From contig NZ_KB913031.1 of NCBI RefSeq assembly GCF_000384155.1, positions 2,660,961 through 2,724,960 on the forward strand: 64,000 nucleotides of DNA. The letters are read 5' to 3'. A program made the translations under genes and the position numbers. Of this stretch, positions 17,499-27,071 are shown one piece after another; the first letter of the stretch is position 1, and the number at the start of each line of letters is the position of its first letter. The notes beneath the pieces were generated by a model. The model worked only from the letters and a program-made list of their open reading frames with translations. It was not told the origin of the DNA and did not search any database. Source of the DNA: Methylophilus sp. 42. GTDB taxonomy: Bacteria; Pseudomonadota; Gammaproteobacteria; Burkholderiales; Methylophilaceae.

Positions 17499-18713
17499 AT
17501 GCAGCCGCTGATTCAAATTTCCCCGCCTAGCCGCAAGCTCTCCGCGCAAGGATTTGCGCTATGGAACCTCGGATTTCGGCCATTCTTCCTGCTGGCGGCA
17601 GGCTTTGCCGCCCTGTCTATGCTGGTCTGGATGGCAAACTATTTTCAGCTGTATGCCCAGCCATTGGCAACCATTTCCCCTTCGCAGTGGCATGCCCATG
17701 AAATGCTGTATGGCTTTGCTTTTGCCGTGATTGCCGGCTTTTTGCTGACAGCGGTCAAAAACTGGACCGGCATACAAACCCTGCATGGCCGCCCGTTACT
17801 GGGGCTCGCCGCGTGCTGGATCATTGCCCGCAGTGTGATGTTGATCGCTCCTGATCAAGTGCTCTTGGCAGCAATATTCGATTTACTCTTTAACGCATGG
17901 CTCATCGCCGCAGTCGCCCAGCCGATTATCAAGGTCAAGCAATGGCGGCAACTTGGCGTGCTGTCGAAAATCATTTTTCTCACGGCAGGCAATGCTGCTT
18001 TTTATACCCAGGCACTAGGCTGGACCGCCAATGGCGCACACGCCGCATTATGGATAGGCCTGCTGCTCAATGTCAGCCTGATTATGGTCATCAGCCGCCG
18101 CATCTTGCCGATGTTTATCGAGCGTGGCGTGAAAGAAGAAGTCACCCTGAAAAACAGCGCCTGGATAGACCGATTGCTGATGGTGTGCCTGGCAACCTTG
18201 CTGATCAATATCTTGACCGTTAACGCCGAAATGCTTAACGCAGTGTTAGGACTCACTATCAGCTTGAGCGCTGGGTTTAGATTGTGGCGCTGGCACACGC
18301 CAGGTATCTGGCAAGTACCGTTGCTATGGAGCTTTTATTGTGGATTGTGTTTAATCAATCTGGGATTTCTACTTTATGCCGCCAGCTTTTTCGCACACAG
18401 CATTTCCATAATTCTTGCTATCCACTGCTGGGCCATTGGCGGCATCGGCGTGATTACATTGGCCATGATGGCACGCGTCTCATTAGGTCACACCGGCCGC
18501 AATATCCACACACCACCACGCAGCGTGGTCTGCGTATTTGGCCTGGTGATTTTCGCTACCCTGAGCCGGGTGCTCCTGCCCATCGTGCTGCCTGAGTTTT
18601 ACCGCTTATCCGTGATGCTGGCGGCTGGTGGCTGGATCGCCGCATTCACGCTCTTTGCGATCGTCTATTGGCCGATACTCAGTCAACCACGTATCGATGG
18701 GACGCCCGGTTAA
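17499..18713 (+). CDS. nnrS: NnrS-family haem-copper membrane protein
   Basis: A 404-residue polytopic inner-membrane protein (about 12 predicted helices) of the NnrS family, which is found in NO-response regulons and relieves nitrosative stress affecting metal centres. The N-terminal signature LWNLGFRPFFLLAAGFAAL and the early WHAHEMLYGFAFAVIAGFLLTAVKNWTG are conserved, including potential metal-ligand histidines. The start at 17499 was chosen because AAGGAG precedes it at 7 nt. It is divergent from nsrR. Confidence 0.92.
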   Translation: MQPLIQISPPSRKLSAQGFALWNLGFRPFFLLAAGFAALSMLVWMANYFQLYAQPLATISPSQWHAHEMLYGFAFAVIAGFLLTAVKNWTGIQTLHGRPLLGLAACWIIARSVMLIAPDQVLLAAIFDLLFNAWLIAAVAQPIIKVKQWRQLGVLSKIIFLTAGNAAFYTQALGWTANGAHAALWIGLLLNVSLIMVISRRILPMFIERGVKEEVTLKNSAWIDRLLMVCLATLLINILTVNAEMLNAVLGLTISLSAGFRLWRWHTPGIWQVPLLWSFYCGLCLINLGFLLYAASFFAHSISIILAIHCWAIGGIGVITLAMMARVSLGHTGRNIHTPPRSVVCVFGLVIFATLSRVLLPIVLPEFYRLSVMLAAGGWIAAFTLFAIVYWPILSQPRIDGTPG

Positions 18714-18716
18714 GAC

Positions 18717-19268
18717 TTATTCTTTCCACTTAATCGAACAACCGATACTTGCGATCTGCTCCTGTGGCCCTTTCCCGGTTTCTGCCACCAGTCTCATGGC
18801 CTTGAACAGCTCGCGCGTACTTTCAGGCGCGGTTTCCTTGCGGCTTTCATCAAAGCGGCCACGATATTGCAGCTCGAAGTTTTTATTAAAGCCGAAGAAG
18901 TCAGGCGTACAGACCGCACCATAAGCTTGCGCCACAGTTTGCCGCTCATCCCACAAATAAGGGAAAGGAAACTGCATCTCGGTGGCAATTTTTTGCATGT
19001 TTTCAAAGCTATCTTCAGGATATTCGAAGTCATCGTTACTCGAAATAGCCACGGTATTGATGCCCAAGGTTTGCAGCTCGCGTACATCAGCAATCAGCCG
19101 CGGCAGTATGGCTTTGACATACGGGCAATGATTGCAGATAAACATCACCAACAAGCCGTTTGAACCCATGCTATCGCTAATGCTGACCGCTTTTTTATCG
19201 GTGCTAAACAGATTAAACAAAGGGGCTTTCCAGCCAAAATCACATACGGGGGGACTAATACTTGCCAT
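18717..19268 (-). CDS. Thioredoxin-like/peroxiredoxin-like protein
   Basis: A 183-residue protein with a redoxin (AhpC/TSA-like) fold. The core has GLLVMFICNHCPYVKAILP, where a single Cys sits at the position of the peroxidatic or first thioredoxin Cys (NHCPYVK motif), a second Cys occurs in YGAVCTPDFFGF, and a third near the C-terminus. This matches the 'thioredoxin family/PRX-like1' group of uncertain substrate. The start at 19268 was chosen because AGGAG is 7 nt upstream. It ends 3 nt after the convergent nnrS stop. Confidence 0.88.
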   Translation of the reverse strand: MASISPPVCDFGWKAPLFNLFSTDKKAVSISDSMGSNGLLVMFICNHCPYVKAILPRLIADVRELQTLGINTVAISSNDDFEYPEDSFENMQKIATEMQFPFPYLWDERQTVAQAYGAVCTPDFFGFNKNFELQYRGRFDESRKETAPESTRELFKAMRLVAETGKGPQEQIASIGCSIKWKE

Positions 19269-19410
19269 CAGAATACTCCTGCCATTAAACTCTAAAACAA
19301 TATGGTACGTGATTAAGGCGCCAAGGTGAATCTTGTGGGCAGCGCGCTCGCATCGCCATGCGTACCACGCTAGCGCCATAAATAGTGGCATTTTGGTTAC
19401 AATGCCAGTC

Positions 19411-20145
19411 ATGAGTAATTTACGATTTCATAGCCCGACTGCATTGATTGTCGGCCAGCAAGCCCCACTCAGTGAAAACGCCATGGCACATGCAGTGAGG
19501 GTCATGCGGCTGAAAGTGGGCGATACACTGACACTCTTTTGTGGCGATGGTTTTGACTACCAGTGCGCGCTCACCAGCATAGAGAAAAGGTCCGCACAGG
19601 TTGAGGTGTTGAGCAGAAGCGAAGTGAATAACGAATCGCCACTCAATATTCGTTTGCTGCAAGGCGTTTCCAGCGGCGACCGCATGGATTACACCATCCA
19701 GAAAGCAGTAGAGCTCGGTGTGACCGAGATTTACCCGCTCAGTACTGAGCGCTGCGTGACCAAACTCAGCGGTGACCGTGCCGAGAAACGCACTGAGCAC
19801 TGGCAAGGCGTGGCCATCGCGGCATGCGAGCAAAGCGGCCGTGCAATGGTGCCGCTGGTGCATGCGCCAGTCACGCTAGCGCAATGGTTAAGCCAGCATG
19901 CCACGCCAGATTGCCTAAATTTATTACTCAATCCGGTAGGTGCCAAACGGCTGGCAGTTTTAAGCAAACCTGAGCACGCCATTCATCTGCTGATTGGCCC
20001 GGAAGGTGGTTTGAGCCCTGCTGAAATTGAACTCGCCACACAACACCACTTCCAATCTATCGTGCTCGGCCCCAGAATTTTACGCACCGAAACCGCCGCA
20101 CTCACTGCCATCGCCAGCATGCAGTCACTGTGGGGCGATTTTTAA
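19411..20145 (+). CDS. rsmE: 16S rRNA m3U1498 methyltransferase
   Basis: SPOUT-class, SAM-dependent methyltransferase that modifies U1498 of 16S rRNA in assembled 30S subunits. The 244-residue length is typical. An N-terminal PUA-like domain (about 1-72) precedes the knotted domain with LLIGPEGGLSPAEIE and LGPRILRTETAALTAIA. No convincing ribosome-binding site was seen; starts at 19402 and 19411 are both possible. Its stop overlaps the next start (TAATG). Confidence 0.93.
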   Translation: MSNLRFHSPTALIVGQQAPLSENAMAHAVRVMRLKVGDTLTLFCGDGFDYQCALTSIEKRSAQVEVLSRSEVNNESPLNIRLLQGVSSGDRMDYTIQKAVELGVTEIYPLSTERCVTKLSGDRAEKRTEHWQGVAIAACEQSGRAMVPLVHAPVTLAQWLSQHATPDCLNLLLNPVGAKRLAVLSKPEHAIHLLIGPEGGLSPAEIELATQHHFQSIVLGPRILRTETAALTAIASMQSLWGDF

Positions 20146-21302
20146 TGTGGTTTTATTTGGGAGTTTTTACCACTGTCATCGCAATTATCATCCGCCTGCA
20201 TCAGAAAACGTCCCTGCATTCAGCCTTGCAGGACCGGGATAAAAGCCTTATCCCGGTTCATGGAAAATACAAATACAACTGGTCCGATGCAACTGATAAA
20301 GCGCCAGCGACTGGTCGTCTCGAAATTCCCTGTTCATCCTCATTACAGTTTTCTGCCAGACTTGAAAGAGGCTTTGATAAGTGGGCAAAATTTACAGGAT
20401 TATCTTATGAATGCCAGACTGGAGAAAAAAGCTTTGATGAGCGCATTTATCTGAGCTGCATTACCCAGGAAGATGCAGACCTGATTGGCCAACAACCAGA
20501 ACTCTCACAAAAAATCATTCTTGCACTCCAAACAGATGCGAACAATATTTCATTTCATCCTGGCAGCGAATTAATTTGTGATGGGCAGCATCTTTTTTTG
20601 AAGCTCTCTTATCCCGCCAAGGATCGGCCTGCTAAAGACAATTTTATTGATGAGAAACTACCCGCTCTACAATCCCTGGCTAACGCATTAAGGCAGCAAA
20701 AAGAGTTAAACCCTCACTTCTGGAAAGTGCCTAACCAGCGCAACGCAGCCATTACCTTGGCCCTCAGTTCAGCACTGGCTGTAGTAGGAGGACTGGAATT
20801 TATCCGTTTCTTTGGTTTTCACGACAACGAATTACTCCACCCATGGGATTTGGCCCCTTATGCCATCATTACCGCCCTCATAGGTGCAATACTCATCATT
20901 ATTTTTTGCCTGACTTCAATCACGGTTTCTGCCCGCCGACACCTGATACTCGCTGAAATATGTATGTTTGGTTTTCCTGGACTGGCCTTTGCGTGTTACG
21001 GCTGGATGTACGATGCCAATATTCGGCTTGACCACGGCCCCTACGAGACCCGTGTACTCCATGTAACAGATAAATATTCCGTGACGCATCGCGTAAAGAA
21101 TGGCAAATACCATACATATCATTTGGCTGTTAGCCCGAACCAACCACCCTTACCGGATAATCTCAGTATTTCAGGTCAATTTTATAATCACATAGAAAAA
21201 AATGATTCAGTAAAGGTCAGCATCAAAAGTGGTTTTTTGCATCAACCATGGCTTAAAAAAATCGAGAAAATGAATCCGCCTGCAATAGAAGGTGACTTTT
21301 AA
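20145..21302 (+). CDS. Membrane protein of unknown function, coupled to rsmE
   Basis: I do not recognise this 385-residue protein. Hydrophobicity suggests an N-terminal anchor (about 2-18), a long soluble region (about 20-200), three clustered helices (about 206-228, 240-264, 272-292), and a C-terminal soluble domain of about 90 residues. That domain (YETRVLHVTDKYSVTHRVKN, ending near HQPWLKK) is reminiscent of the small beta domains in DUF3592-like membrane proteins, but the match is weak. The ATG overlaps the rsmE stop, so it is probably translated from the same mRNA. Codon use is ordinary to slightly AT-rich. Confidence 0.75.
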   Translation: MWFYLGVFTTVIAIIIRLHQKTSLHSALQDRDKSLIPVHGKYKYNWSDATDKAPATGRLEIPCSSSLQFSARLERGFDKWAKFTGLSYECQTGEKSFDERIYLSCITQEDADLIGQQPELSQKIILALQTDANNISFHPGSELICDGQHLFLKLSYPAKDRPAKDNFIDEKLPALQSLANALRQQKELNPHFWKVPNQRNAAITLALSSALAVVGGLEFIRFFGFHDNELLHPWDLAPYAIITALIGAILIIIFCLTSITVSARRHLILAEICMFGFPGLAFACYGWMYDANIRLDHGPYETRVLHVTDKYSVTHRVKNGKYHTYHLAVSPNQPPLPDNLSISGQFYNHIEKNDSVKVSIKSGFLHQPWLKKIEKMNPPAIEGDF

Positions 21303-21340
21303 TGACTCTTTTAGACTCTTTAATCAGGTAGCATCGCCCC

Positions 21341-22270
21341 ATGTTCCAAGTCATGTTACAAATGGCGCTATTGATCGCTGCCGGGATGCTCTGGCAACGC
21401 ATGGCGCCTGACCATATGTCGGCGCTTGCGCACCGCCGCGCACTGACAGACCTGGTGTTTTACATATTACTGCCTGCATTGGTGCTGGATATCTTATGGC
21501 AGGCGCCATTTGATGCCAGCACGCTCAGCATTGCGCTGACCGCGCTCAGCCGCCTCACAGTGGCCGCCTTGTGCATGTGGCTGACGCTGCAACTGTTGCA
21601 GCGCGTCATGACTATTTCGCGTGCGCAACAAGGCGCATTGATGCTGGCGGCCACGTTTCCCAACGCGACTTATCTAGGGCTCCCCGTGACCAGCGAAGTA
21701 CTTGGCGACTGGACGCATGAAATCGTACTTAAATTTGATCTGTTCGCCTGTACGCCGGTATTGCTGACGCTGGGCATGCTGATGGCGCAAACCTATGGCC
21801 AATCTGAACACAAATCGCACCCAATCAGGGAGTTAATGCGCGTGCCTCCGCTGTGGGCATTGCTGCTGGCGACCGTTTTGAACGTGAGCCATGTGCCGCA
21901 ACCCGTCATGATCGGCCATGCGCTGCACACGCTGGCAGGCGGCGTGGTGCCGTTGATGCTGATCGCCCTCGGCATGAGCATTCGCTGGGATACCTTTAAA
22001 CTCAAATTGATTCCCTTATTGCTGCCTGTGTGCGTGATCGGTTTGCTGATTGCACCATTGGCGGCGCAATATACCGCCATCGCCCTGGGTCTGCATGGCG
22101 ACCAGCTCACGGCCTGCATTCTGCTCGCCGCCATGCCTACCATGGTGTTTGGTATTGTCATTTGCGAACGCTACCGACTGGACGGCGCTCTCTACGCCGC
22201 AGCCGTGTTCATGAGCACCCTGCTCAGCATCGGCAGCCTGTCACTCTGGTTTGCCATCTTGCAGCCATAA
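21341..22270 (+). CDS. AEC-family (auxin efflux carrier-like) transporter
   Basis: A 309-residue inner-membrane transporter with about ten hydrophobic helices in two five-helix repeats. Conserved AEC features include the asparagine-containing FPNATYLGLP in helix 4 (crossover region) and the C-terminal AAMPTMVFGIVICERYRLD. Bacterial members export or import small organic acids such as malate or malonate; the substrate here is unknown. It is followed by a modest terminator. Confidence 0.88.
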   Translation: MFQVMLQMALLIAAGMLWQRMAPDHMSALAHRRALTDLVFYILLPALVLDILWQAPFDASTLSIALTALSRLTVAALCMWLTLQLLQRVMTISRAQQGALMLAATFPNATYLGLPVTSEVLGDWTHEIVLKFDLFACTPVLLTLGMLMAQTYGQSEHKSHPIRELMRVPPLWALLLATVLNVSHVPQPVMIGHALHTLAGGVVPLMLIALGMSIRWDTFKLKLIPLLLPVCVIGLLIAPLAAQYTAIALGLHGDQLTACILLAAMPTMVFGIVICERYRLDGALYAAAVFMSTLLSIGSLSLWFAILQP

Positions 22271-22294
22271 ATTCAATATTATTTCGCGCATCAA

Positions 22295-22327
22295 CACGTG
22301 AAATCTCGCATTTCATGTGAATTTTTA
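22295..22327 (+). terminator. Probable terminator after the AEC transporter
   Basis: CACGTGAAAT / ATTTCATGTG (9 of 10 paired, one G-T) with a 5-nt loop is followed by AATTTTTAT. The stem is AT-rich and only moderately strong. Confidence 0.55.
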
Positions 22328-22344
22328 TGATGCATGCTGTCATA

Positions 22345-22387
22345 CGTCATATGACGAGTTGTCAGCAGCAGCGACTGTTTTTAAGAT
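22345..22387 (+). promoter_or_regulatory. cfa promoter with an upstream perfect palindrome
   Basis: TTGTCA (22359-22364), a 17-bp spacer and TAAGAT (22382-22387) form a plausible sigma-70 promoter. A perfect 12-bp palindrome, CGTCATATGACG (22345-22356), ends 2 bp upstream of the -35, a position suited to an activator. The identity of any regulator is unknown. Confidence 0.5.
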
Positions 22388-22440
22388 GCTACTAACCCGC
22401 CACCCTTTCGCTTTGTGTTATTTGGGATTATCAGACGATT

Positions 22441-23613
22441 ATGCCGAAAACCACGACCAACCAATATATTGCGCAGCAGCCTGCGCCACCCGAGACGCTC
22501 ACCCGCCTGCTCGCTGAAACCGGCGTGACCATTAATGGCAATGCACCATGGGATATCCAGGTCTATGAAGAAAGTGTTTACCGCGACGTATTGACCAAAG
22601 GCACGCTTGGCCTTGGGCAGGCTTTTATTGAAGGCCGCTGGGACTGCAAACGCCTGGACGAATTCTTTCACCGCGTCATGCGTGCCGACATTGATGAAAA
22701 AATGGGCGGCATGGCCAAACTGACTTTGCTGGGCGAAGTGATCCGACACACACTGTTTAACTTGCAGGCCCCTCACCGTGCCTACCAGGTGGCGCAACAA
22801 CATTACGATATTGGCAATGATGTGTTTGAAGCAATGCTAGATAGCAGCATGAGCTACTCCTGTGCCTACTGGCAGCACGCCAACACCCTGGAAGAAGCGC
22901 AATTTAACAAGCTGGACATGATCTGCCAAAAGCTGGATTTGCAACCTGGTGACCGCGTTCTCGAAATCGGTTGCGGCTGGGGCGGCCTGGCCAAACACAT
23001 GGCCAAGCACTATGGCGTACAAGTCGTGGGGATCACTGTCTCGGTCGAGCAACAAACCGTGGCCAAAGAACGCTGCGCCGGATTACCAGTGGATATCCAA
23101 TTAAAGGATTACCGCGAACTGCACGGCCAATTCGACAAGATCGTATCCGTGGGCATGTTCGAGCATGTCGGGCAAAAAAATTACGCCATGTATTTTGAAA
23201 CGGCGCACCGACTGCTTAAGGATAACGGGCTGTTTTTACTGCACACCATAGGCAACCACAGAACCGCCTTGCATACCGATGCCTGGATAGACCGCTATAT
23301 TTTTCCCAATGGCAAAGTGCCTTCGGCCAGCGAAATCAGCCAGGCCATTGAACAAAAGTTCCTGATCGAAGACTGGCATAATTTCGGACCCGATTATGAC
23401 CGCACGCTGATGGCCTGGTGGGACAAATTCAATCGCGCCTGGCCGGAACTGCAGTTTAAATATGATGAAAGTTTTTATCGGATGTGGAAATACTACCTGA
23501 TGTGTTGCGCAGGCTATTTCCGCGCCCGGCAAGGGCAACTCTGGCAACTGGTATTGAGCAAACGGCAGAGCAACCGTATGTACCGCTCAATGCGCCCGGC
23601 GCCAGCAAGTTGA
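22441..23613 (+). CDS. cfa: Cyclopropane-fatty-acyl-phospholipid synthase
   Basis: SAM-dependent enzyme that converts cis double bonds in membrane phospholipid acyl chains to cyclopropane rings, usually in stationary phase or stress. At 390 residues it matches E. coli Cfa. The N-terminal domain (about 1-110) is followed by the catalytic methyltransferase domain with motif I VLEIGCGWGGLAKHMA (about 174-189), DYRELHGQFDKIVSVGMFEHVG, and the conserved SYSCAYW and YRMWKYYLMCCAGYFRAR segments. It has its own promoter and a strong terminator. Confidence 0.95.
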   Translation: MPKTTTNQYIAQQPAPPETLTRLLAETGVTINGNAPWDIQVYEESVYRDVLTKGTLGLGQAFIEGRWDCKRLDEFFHRVMRADIDEKMGGMAKLTLLGEVIRHTLFNLQAPHRAYQVAQQHYDIGNDVFEAMLDSSMSYSCAYWQHANTLEEAQFNKLDMICQKLDLQPGDRVLEIGCGWGGLAKHMAKHYGVQVVGITVSVEQQTVAKERCAGLPVDIQLKDYRELHGQFDKIVSVGMFEHVGQKNYAMYFETAHRLLKDNGLFLLHTIGNHRTALHTDAWIDRYIFPNGKVPSASEISQAIEQKFLIEDWHNFGPDYDRTLMAWWDKFNRAWPELQFKYDESFYRMWKYYLMCCAGYFRARQGQLWQLVLSKRQSNRMYRSMRPAPAS

Positions 23614-23645
23614 TGTTGACGTAGTCTCTCTGTTCTTGACCTCAT

Positions 23646-23671
23646 ATGACGGCTATTGCCGTCATTTTTTT
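23646..23671 (+). terminator. Terminator of cfa
   Basis: A perfect 8-bp stem ATGACGGC / GCCGTCAT with a TATT loop is followed by seven T's. Confidence 0.9.
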
Positions 23672-23731
23672 GTGCGTTGAATGCATACACCAATGCACAC
23701 AGATAAAACCTCCGCCCCACCTCCACTTTAT

Positions 23732-23777
23732 TTGCAATAAAAACCATTTTTAATTATTATTTTGCATAATCATTATG
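23732..23777 (+). promoter_or_regulatory. Promoter of the XRE-ArgA gene with a 13-bp palindrome at the start site
   Basis: TTGCAA (23732-23737), a 17-bp spacer and TATTAT (23755-23760) predict a transcript beginning near 23767. The perfect palindrome CATAATCATTATG (23765-23777) lies on that start and ends 12 nt before the ATG, the classic position for a repressor. It resembles half of a Fur box too, but an obvious candidate ligand is the XRE domain encoded immediately downstream. Confidence 0.6.
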
Positions 23778-23789
23778 AATAAATAACAA

Positions 23790-25358
23790 ATGCTCGGATC
23801 AAACATCAGAGATTTGCGTAAATCGCAAAATTTAACCTTACAGCAACTGGCTTCGCGCATGGGCACAGACGCAAGTAATTTATCACGCATTGAACGTGGC
23901 GAAATTGGTATTTCAGAAGTTCTGCTACGCGCAGCGGCACAGGCATTGAACACCACCCCTGGCCGCCTGTATGACGCCAACCTGACACCCGTCTCACTGA
24001 CCAACACGCCACCGGCCATTCTTTCCAGTGCCAATAGCAAAGACTTTGTGCACTGGTTCCGTTCGGCGGCGCCGTATATCCACGCCTTTGGCGGCAGCAC
24101 GTTTGTGATTGCCTTTGGTGGCGAAGTGGTCAGCGAGCAGCAATTTGTCGCACTCTCACATGACCTTAACCTGTTAGCCAGCCTGGAAGTGAGACTGGTG
24201 CTGGTGCATGGCGCCCGACCACAAATTGAACAGCGCCTCAAGCGAGACAACCTGACGCCAAAATTGCACAACGGCCTGCGCATTACTGACGATGCCGCCA
24301 TGGAGGCAGTGAAAGAAGCCAATGGCGCCATCCGCGTCGAAATTGAAGCCTTACTCTCGATGGGCATTGCCAACTCGCCGATGGCGGGCAGTGATATCCG
24401 CGTCGCCAGTGGCAACTTTGTCACGGCAAAACCATTAGGCGTGCGCGACGGCGTAGATTTACAACATACCGGAGAAGTACGCAAGATAGATGCTATTGGC
24501 ATCCAAAAGCGGCTAGATGACGGCGAATTGGTGCTTTTATCCCCCATGGGCTACTCACCCACCGGTGAAACCTTCAACCTGACACTGGAAGATGTGGCGG
24601 TCAGCGCGGCCAGTGCGCTGGATGCGGAAAAACTAATTTTCCTGATGGACTCAGAAGGCGTGCATAACCTGCGCGGCGAACTGTTACGTGAAATGACTTC
24701 GGCCAAAGCCAAAAACCTGCTGCGCAATGTGCAGGAGAGCGATGTGCCTATTCATTACTCGGAAGACGTCAATTACTACCTGCCTGCCGCCGTGCGCGCC
24801 TGCGAGCATGGCGTGACCAGGACGCACCTGATCTCGCGCCATATCGATGGCGCCATTATTCAGGAGCTGTTTACGCGGCAAGGCATAGGCACCATGATTA
24901 CCGAACTGCCGCTGGAAACCATGCGCCAGGCCAATATTGATGATGTCGGCGGCATCCTGATGCTGATTGAACCATTGGAAAACGAAGGTATCCTGGTGCG
25001 GCGCGGGCGCGAACGCATCGAGATGGAAATTAATTATTTCTATGTGATGGAACACGATAACCGCGTAATTGGTTGCGCTGCGCTGTATCCGTTTGCCCAG
25101 GAAAAAATGGTGGAATTTGCCTGCCTGGCGATAGACCCGACCTATCGTGGCGGTGGCCGGGGCGATAAATTGTTTAACTATTGCCAGGAGCAAGCCAGCC
25201 AAAAAGGCTTCAAAAGGTTATTTTGCCTGACCACGCGCACTGAGCACTGGTTTCTGGAGCGCGGCTTTACCGAGCAAAATGTTGACCAATTACCGCACGA
25301 AAAACAAAAACTCTATAATTTTCAAAGAAAATCCAAAGTTTTCATCAAATCGTTATGA
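23790..25358 (+). CDS. argA: N-acetylglutamate synthase fused to an N-terminal XRE helix-turn-helix domain
   Basis: The 522-residue protein joins a DNA-binding domain to the first enzyme of arginine synthesis. Residues about 4-62 are a Cro/C1-type HTH (LTLQQLASRMG, then recognition helix DASNLSRIERGEIG). Residues about 83-345 are the ArgA amino-acid-kinase-like domain (FVHWFRSAAPYIHAFGGSTF, LVLVHGARPQIEQRL), the arginine-sensing part. Residues about 370-515 are the GNAT acetyltransferase domain with the acetyl-CoA loop in DPTYRGGGRGDKLF. Normal ArgA is about 440 residues and begins near residue 83 here, so the HTH is an addition in one continuous frame. No Shine-Dalgarno is visible upstream. 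argB follows 70 bp downstream. The fusion could let the enzyme repress its own gene in response to arginine; that is inference. Confidence 0.9.
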   Translation: MLGSNIRDLRKSQNLTLQQLASRMGTDASNLSRIERGEIGISEVLLRAAAQALNTTPGRLYDANLTPVSLTNTPPAILSSANSKDFVHWFRSAAPYIHAFGGSTFVIAFGGEVVSEQQFVALSHDLNLLASLEVRLVLVHGARPQIEQRLKRDNLTPKLHNGLRITDDAAMEAVKEANGAIRVEIEALLSMGIANSPMAGSDIRVASGNFVTAKPLGVRDGVDLQHTGEVRKIDAIGIQKRLDDGELVLLSPMGYSPTGETFNLTLEDVAVSAASALDAEKLIFLMDSEGVHNLRGELLREMTSAKAKNLLRNVQESDVPIHYSEDVNYYLPAAVRACEHGVTRTHLISRHIDGAIIQELFTRQGIGTMITELPLETMRQANIDDVGGILMLIEPLENEGILVRRGRERIEMEINYFYVMEHDNRVIGCAALYPFAQEKMVEFACLAIDPTYRGGGRGDKLFNYCQEQASQKGFKRLFCLTTRTEHWFLERGFTEQNVDQLPHEKQKLYNFQRKSKVFIKSL

Positions 25359-25425
25359 GTTTTTAGCTAAAATTCTGCCTGTACCCGATTGACTGCAATC
25401 GCCTGATGATTGAATGAAAGTTTGA

Positions 25426-26310
<885 letters not shown>

Positions 26311-26349
26311 GCGCCTACTTACGTACTAACAAATCAAGCATTGCAATAT

Positions 26350-27006
26350 ATGTCGCGCAGGGTGTGGATTTTCGATCTGGATGACACCCTGCACAATGCC
26401 TCTGCGCATATTTTCCCGGTCATGAATCAATCCATGACGCGTTACATCATGCAGACGCTGGATATGGAAGAAGCGGCCGCGCACCAGCTACGCCAGCATT
26501 ACTGGCGCGTTTATGGCGCCACCCTCAAAGGCCTGATGCGCCATCATGGTGTCAATCCCCATCACTTCCTGTCAGAAACGCATGCTTTTCTGACCGACGA
26601 CATGGTGCAAACCACCAAGCAGTTACGTCAATTGATTCAGCGCTTGCCGGGGCGAAAATGCATTTTCACCAATGCCCCGCGCGCGTATGCCCTGCATGTG
26701 CTGGAGGTGCTGGGTATTGCCGATTGTTTTTCATTGGTATTCAGCGTCGAATCCAGCCGTTTCCATGCCAAACCTAGCGTCCGTGGTTTTCGCCTGTTAT
26801 TGCGGCAACTGCAATGCCGCGCCGAAGACTGCACCCTGTTTGAAGACAGCCTGCCCGCCCTGATGACGGCCAAACGACTCGGCATGCGCACCGTATGGAT
26901 CAGCCGTCGATTGCACAAACCGAACTTTGTGCAATATAGGTTGCCGCATGTGTTGGCACTCACTCACAGTGCATTGAAAAAAGCACCCTATGCATTCCCG
27001 TGCTGA
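26350..27006 (+). CDS. HAD-family phosphatase, pyrimidine 5'-nucleotidase type
   Basis: A 218-residue haloacid-dehalogenase superfamily hydrolase. The catalytic DxD motif is at residues 9-11 (FDLDDTL). Motif II is in RKCIFTNAPRAYA, the motif III Lys in FHAKPSVRGFRLLL and motif IV in TLFEDSLPALMTAK. The helical cap and the spacing resemble the SDT1/pyrimidine 5'-nucleotidase group. The ATG at 26350 was preferred to a TTG at 26341. The argB-HAD-slmA order is common in Betaproteobacteria. Confidence 0.88.
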   Translation: MSRRVWIFDLDDTLHNASAHIFPVMNQSMTRYIMQTLDMEEAAAHQLRQHYWRVYGATLKGLMRHHGVNPHHFLSETHAFLTDDMVQTTKQLRQLIQRLPGRKCIFTNAPRAYALHVLEVLGIADCFSLVFSVESSRFHAKPSVRGFRLLLRQLQCRAEDCTLFEDSLPALMTAKRLGMRTVWISRRLHKPNFVQYRLPHVLALTHSALKKAPYAFPC

Positions 27007-27071
27007 GCGAATACAGTTAAAATAGCGGTCAAAATAACAACATCAGCATGGGGTTGGGTCCCGAAATCATT

